64,000 nt of DNA from Gavia stellata (taxonomy: Eukaryota; Chordata; Aves; Gaviiformes; Gaviidae), in NCBI RefSeq assembly GCF_030936135.1, contig NC_082637.1, positions 5,097,001-5,161,000 of the forward strand. The letters run 5' to 3'. Positions 60,801-64,000 of this stretch are shown piece by piece. The notes under the pieces are model-generated. The model was not told the DNA's origin. It was given only the letters and a program-made list of their open reading frames with translations, and made no database searches. Position 1 is the stretch's first letter, and each line of letters opens with the position of its first letter. The translations under genes and the position numbers were made by a program.

Positions 60801-63800
60801 TACCAAACCAACCTTAAACCAAATAAATCGCCGGAGAAAAGTTTCCAAGTCCTTGTTTCATAATGATATTTAACACTTCACAAGTTTCTTCCACCCAGAG
60901 ATCAAGAAGTTATTTAAAAATATGCATCATTTCAGTGTTTCAGAGCAACTCTCTCAAGTCCCCGCTGCCACCCCACCTCCGGCTGACCACTGAGCCATAG
61001 GTGACTTCCCCAGCATGGGCTGGTGCAACGTAACCCTGCTGAAGTTGAACCTCTCTCCTTTGTGTCCTTATTTGCTGTCAAATATTTGGGTGAGTGCAGC
61101 TCCAGGTAAGATGGGGATTACATGACACATCCCCTTAAATGGGAGCTTAGAAAAGCTACACGTGAAATATGGTAGGACAGACATGAAGTGAGAAATTGCT
61201 TTTTCAACTGAGGTCAAACACTAGTAGTGAGTTCGAGCCAAACAAGAGCTCAGATTTCATGTGGCCTGGCCCAGAGCTCCCAGCCCTGCATGAAGCTGGT
61301 CTTCTGCCCTTCTCATGTCCTGGACCAGCTCTTTCAGAGCCAGAAATCCTGACCTACAAGAAGGGTCAGCCATGGAGGTACCAGATGTACAAGGTCTGTG
61401 GGACCTATCAGCTATGCTGTGGTGAACATACTCTTCCCAGGGAAAGAGCAATGAAGTGTGGTTGCAATTTGCATCAGGCTCAGGTGAAGAGAACCTTGTG
61501 GGAGGTTGTTAGATGCCTGCCAGCAGCTCCCCCACTATCTAGCTCTGCCCTTCCCCATGTACACCCTCCACTTCTTAGAGCTTTGCAAGGGTGACAAAGA
61601 AGAGCTTCACAATTTGACATTTTACTGATTTGTGACTAGTGTCCCTTGTCCCACAGAGGCCTTTCACAATGAAGAGAGGGAAAAAGATAACCCCAAACAG
61701 CAGGGGAGAGAAACAAATTGAGTCCATGCTCATCTCCCAGTCTTCCTAGCTCCGCTGGCTTGCGAATTACCATCCTTCTTTCATGATTCACTGTGACAGG
61801 TTTTCCTTGAACTCTTCATTCACTTAGCCTGGTCTGGTCAAGGAGGAGTATTGTGTACCAACCACACAAATAACCAGCTACTTGCTCTTTCATCTTCATT
61901 TCTTCACTTCTCTATAGTTTATCCTGATTAACTCCACTGGCTTAGTAGGCTTTGTGTCAGACTTGAAACCAGACCATCTAGTCATGATGGTAATGAAGGT
62001 AATGATGGTCATTCTTCCTTTGGGTTGGCTTGTACTCAACTTTTCTTAGTTAAAACACAGGTTTCTGCCACAATCGGAAGAATTATTTCCATTTAAACGT
62101 GGTAGAGTACAGCTTTGATCAGTTGTCCTGAACCCACAGAGATTAGTCGTGTCCCTCAACCTGCTAAACTACAGCCTTGTCAGGGGAATGGGTCACCTGT
62201 GTGCATGTACAAGGCCATGCAGTGTGCTGAAGACAGTTGGAAGAGACTTGCTGCCCCAAAGCACTCATTTTTTAGGACGTCAATAGGTGGAGCTGAAGGA
62301 ACAATGCAGAGCACACAAGTGAATGTATATAGGGGTTTGTTTCCTTTGGTGTATCAGGAAGGGATTGTGCTTGTGAAATAACAGAAGTGTAGCTGTATAG
62401 TAAAGGGAGGGCATGAAAGACACAAGACTGCTGCAGAGAAAGGTAGAGGAATGTTAGAAAAGGAATGAAAGGCATAGAAATTTTCATCTGGGACAAAACA
62501 CTATCTTTTCTTGGTCTATGGGCCTCTCCAGAGCATATACTGCATTTGATTCAATTCAATTTCTACACATGCAGCATTAAAAGTACACTACTTTTCTTGG
62601 TAAATCACTTACAGAATTAATTTTAGCATACAATTTTGCATATCTAACTTAGACTAGGCAATCAATCAAATGCTTTGTGCATCAGAGGTGTCCACCTTGA
62701 GATGATCTAGGTCTCAGTTAAGGCAGGTCAGGTACACTTAAACTGTCCTTCTGGCTAAATAAATCACTTTGTGAAAGAAGCCTTAGTATTCCTTGTAAAT
62801 AAGGATTCTCATGTCATGGTTTGCTTAGTCTGCTAATCAAAACATGTAGCTCTGAGCACTTCCCATTTAGTGCAGCTTAGGAAAATCAAGCATCATTATT
62901 GCTGTCTGATACATTATCACCAGCAGCCATATAATGGGCAAAATGTTCCTGGGTTGGAATGAGTGCAATTTATGATTCTAAATTATTATGTATAAAGAAG
63001 GAAAAGTGCAGCTGGATATTCATTAGACGCGTTCAATTTAATGTATTGAAAACAGTAAAGAATATGTTTTAATTAATAAGCCAAGTGCACATGGCATGGA
63101 ATCCGTAAAGAGAGCCCACAGACCTCTGCGTCGCTCTCGTACTTACTGGGACGTGAAACAGCAAAGCTGCTTCTCTCTCTAGAGGGAGTGAGTCTGCATT
63201 CACGTGCAGACCAGAATTCACCTGCTTTGGTTGTCTCTGCTTTATCGCCAGAGTTAATGGATCTTGCCCTTCAGACCCACCGGTGATACAAAAGACATTG
63301 GACATTTTTATGCGCCTGAAGGTTTGGACTTACAATTTGCAAATCAGTTTCAGGAAGAAGATAACTAGCATATTCCAAAAATCAGGACCTTTGGTCAAAT
63401 TGTTTTAAGAAAGGGCAATTAAGAATTGTTAAAAAGATGTTAAAAACATTGTAAGCATTGCCTCGGCGCTGCAGTGTTGGAAGGAATGAATAGGAAAAAG
63501 CAGGACATCTTCAACAGCTGTGAAGTTCAAGTCCCAAGATGACCTTCAAAATCAAAACTGCATCACTGACATTTCCCCTAAGAGTTTGAAAATGTACTGA
63601 AAGTATCTACCAAAGGATCTATTTCTTGTGAGGGGTTCTTAAAAAGACCCAAAATAGAAATGCAGTAGAATGATCAATTATTAAAGTTACTGTTGGGACT
63701 GGAACTTTCATTCTAGCTCAAAATGCTTGTTGAAGAAATTTCTGGCACCTGGCAATAACCATGTTTATTAGAAGCCAGAAAGTGAATCACTTGGAAAATC

Positions 63801-64000
63801 TCAGCAAAATTTCCATGGCTGCCATCATGCAAGGACAAATGAAATGTATTTCCAAATTATAAAAAAATTTTAACATGATTTTTAGCTTATAGTAACTAGC
63901 TCAAAATCAGCCAACACTTGCATTTTGTAATTTAAGTTGAATCTTCTTGACTTTTCTGATAATTTGTTATTTGAAAGAAAAGGAGAGGGCTGGTTTACTG
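57858..64000. other. Right-end intergenic region
   Basis: No recognised gene. The block 58430-58700 is AT-rich with TTAATTAGAAG and GTAATTTAATG words and few simple repeats, a texture seen in conserved noncoding elements. A locally CpG-richer stretch at 59.46-59.94 kb carries long overlapping open frames on both strands (86 codons minus, 156 codons plus) without known motifs. Confidence 0.4.

Noticed and set aside
1..64000. tRNA, rRNA, CRISPR arrays, prokaryotic operons or endogenous retrovirus genes
   Set aside because: I looked for their hallmarks (cloverleaf boxes, regular spaced repeats, ribosome-binding sites, retroviral gag, pol or env-like frames) and saw none. The only reverse transcriptase is CR1.

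Overview
This is a vertebrate nuclear window, almost certainly from a bird. The repeats are CR1 LINEs of the avian type (3' ends built on ATTCTRTG-like octamers), and the only convincing protein-coding genes are spliced, with GT-AG introns. The two genes are members of the SLC14 urea-transporter family, both on the minus strand. By established knowledge the human homologues lie head-to-tail on 18q12 as SLC14A2 then SLC14A1, a region that largely corresponds to chicken chromosome Z. The order here (SLC14A2 at higher coordinates, SLC14A1 downstream of it) fits that synteny. The species cannot be named from the sequence.

Layout, left to right. 1-3.66 kb: the first four coding exons of SLC14A1 (minus strand); the remaining exons lie beyond the left edge. 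3.67-9.16 kb: a long intron in the SLC14A1 5' UTR, leading up to a TATA box and a short noncoding first exon at about 9.16-9.26 kb. 9.3-20.4 kb: intergenic, with several decayed CR1 fragments. 20.4-32.9 kb: a complete eight-exon SLC14A2 coding sequence (426 codons plus stop, all phases consistent), with one plus-strand CR1 fragment in intron 6 and a G-rich block in intron 4. 32.9-40.3 kb: the upstream region of SLC14A2, with degenerate ancient SINE-like remnants and low-complexity tracts. 40.26-42.83 kb: a 5'-truncated minus-strand CR1 that still carries most of ORF2 (end of the endonuclease, the whole reverse transcriptase, the 3' tail) but has at least three frameshifts. 42.8-64 kb: AT-rich intergenic DNA with no confirmed gene. 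It holds one candidate upstream SLC14A2 exon (43.85-43.97 kb) and one candidate terminal exon of an unidentified minus-strand transcript (57.6-57.8 kb).

The two transporters share exon lengths exactly for exons 2, 3 and 4 (190, 129 and 193 nt) and the same splice phases, so they are a tandem duplicate pair. Each encodes a single urea-transporter unit; SLC14A2 is not the doubled form of mammalian UT-A1. Both keep the LPxxTxPF pore signature and the NIT glycosylation sequon. I found no previously undescribed multi-gene system. The most useful observations are the reconstructed gene structures, the SLC14A1 promoter with its noncoding exon, the candidate extra exons, and substitutions in SLC14A1 at usually conserved positions.
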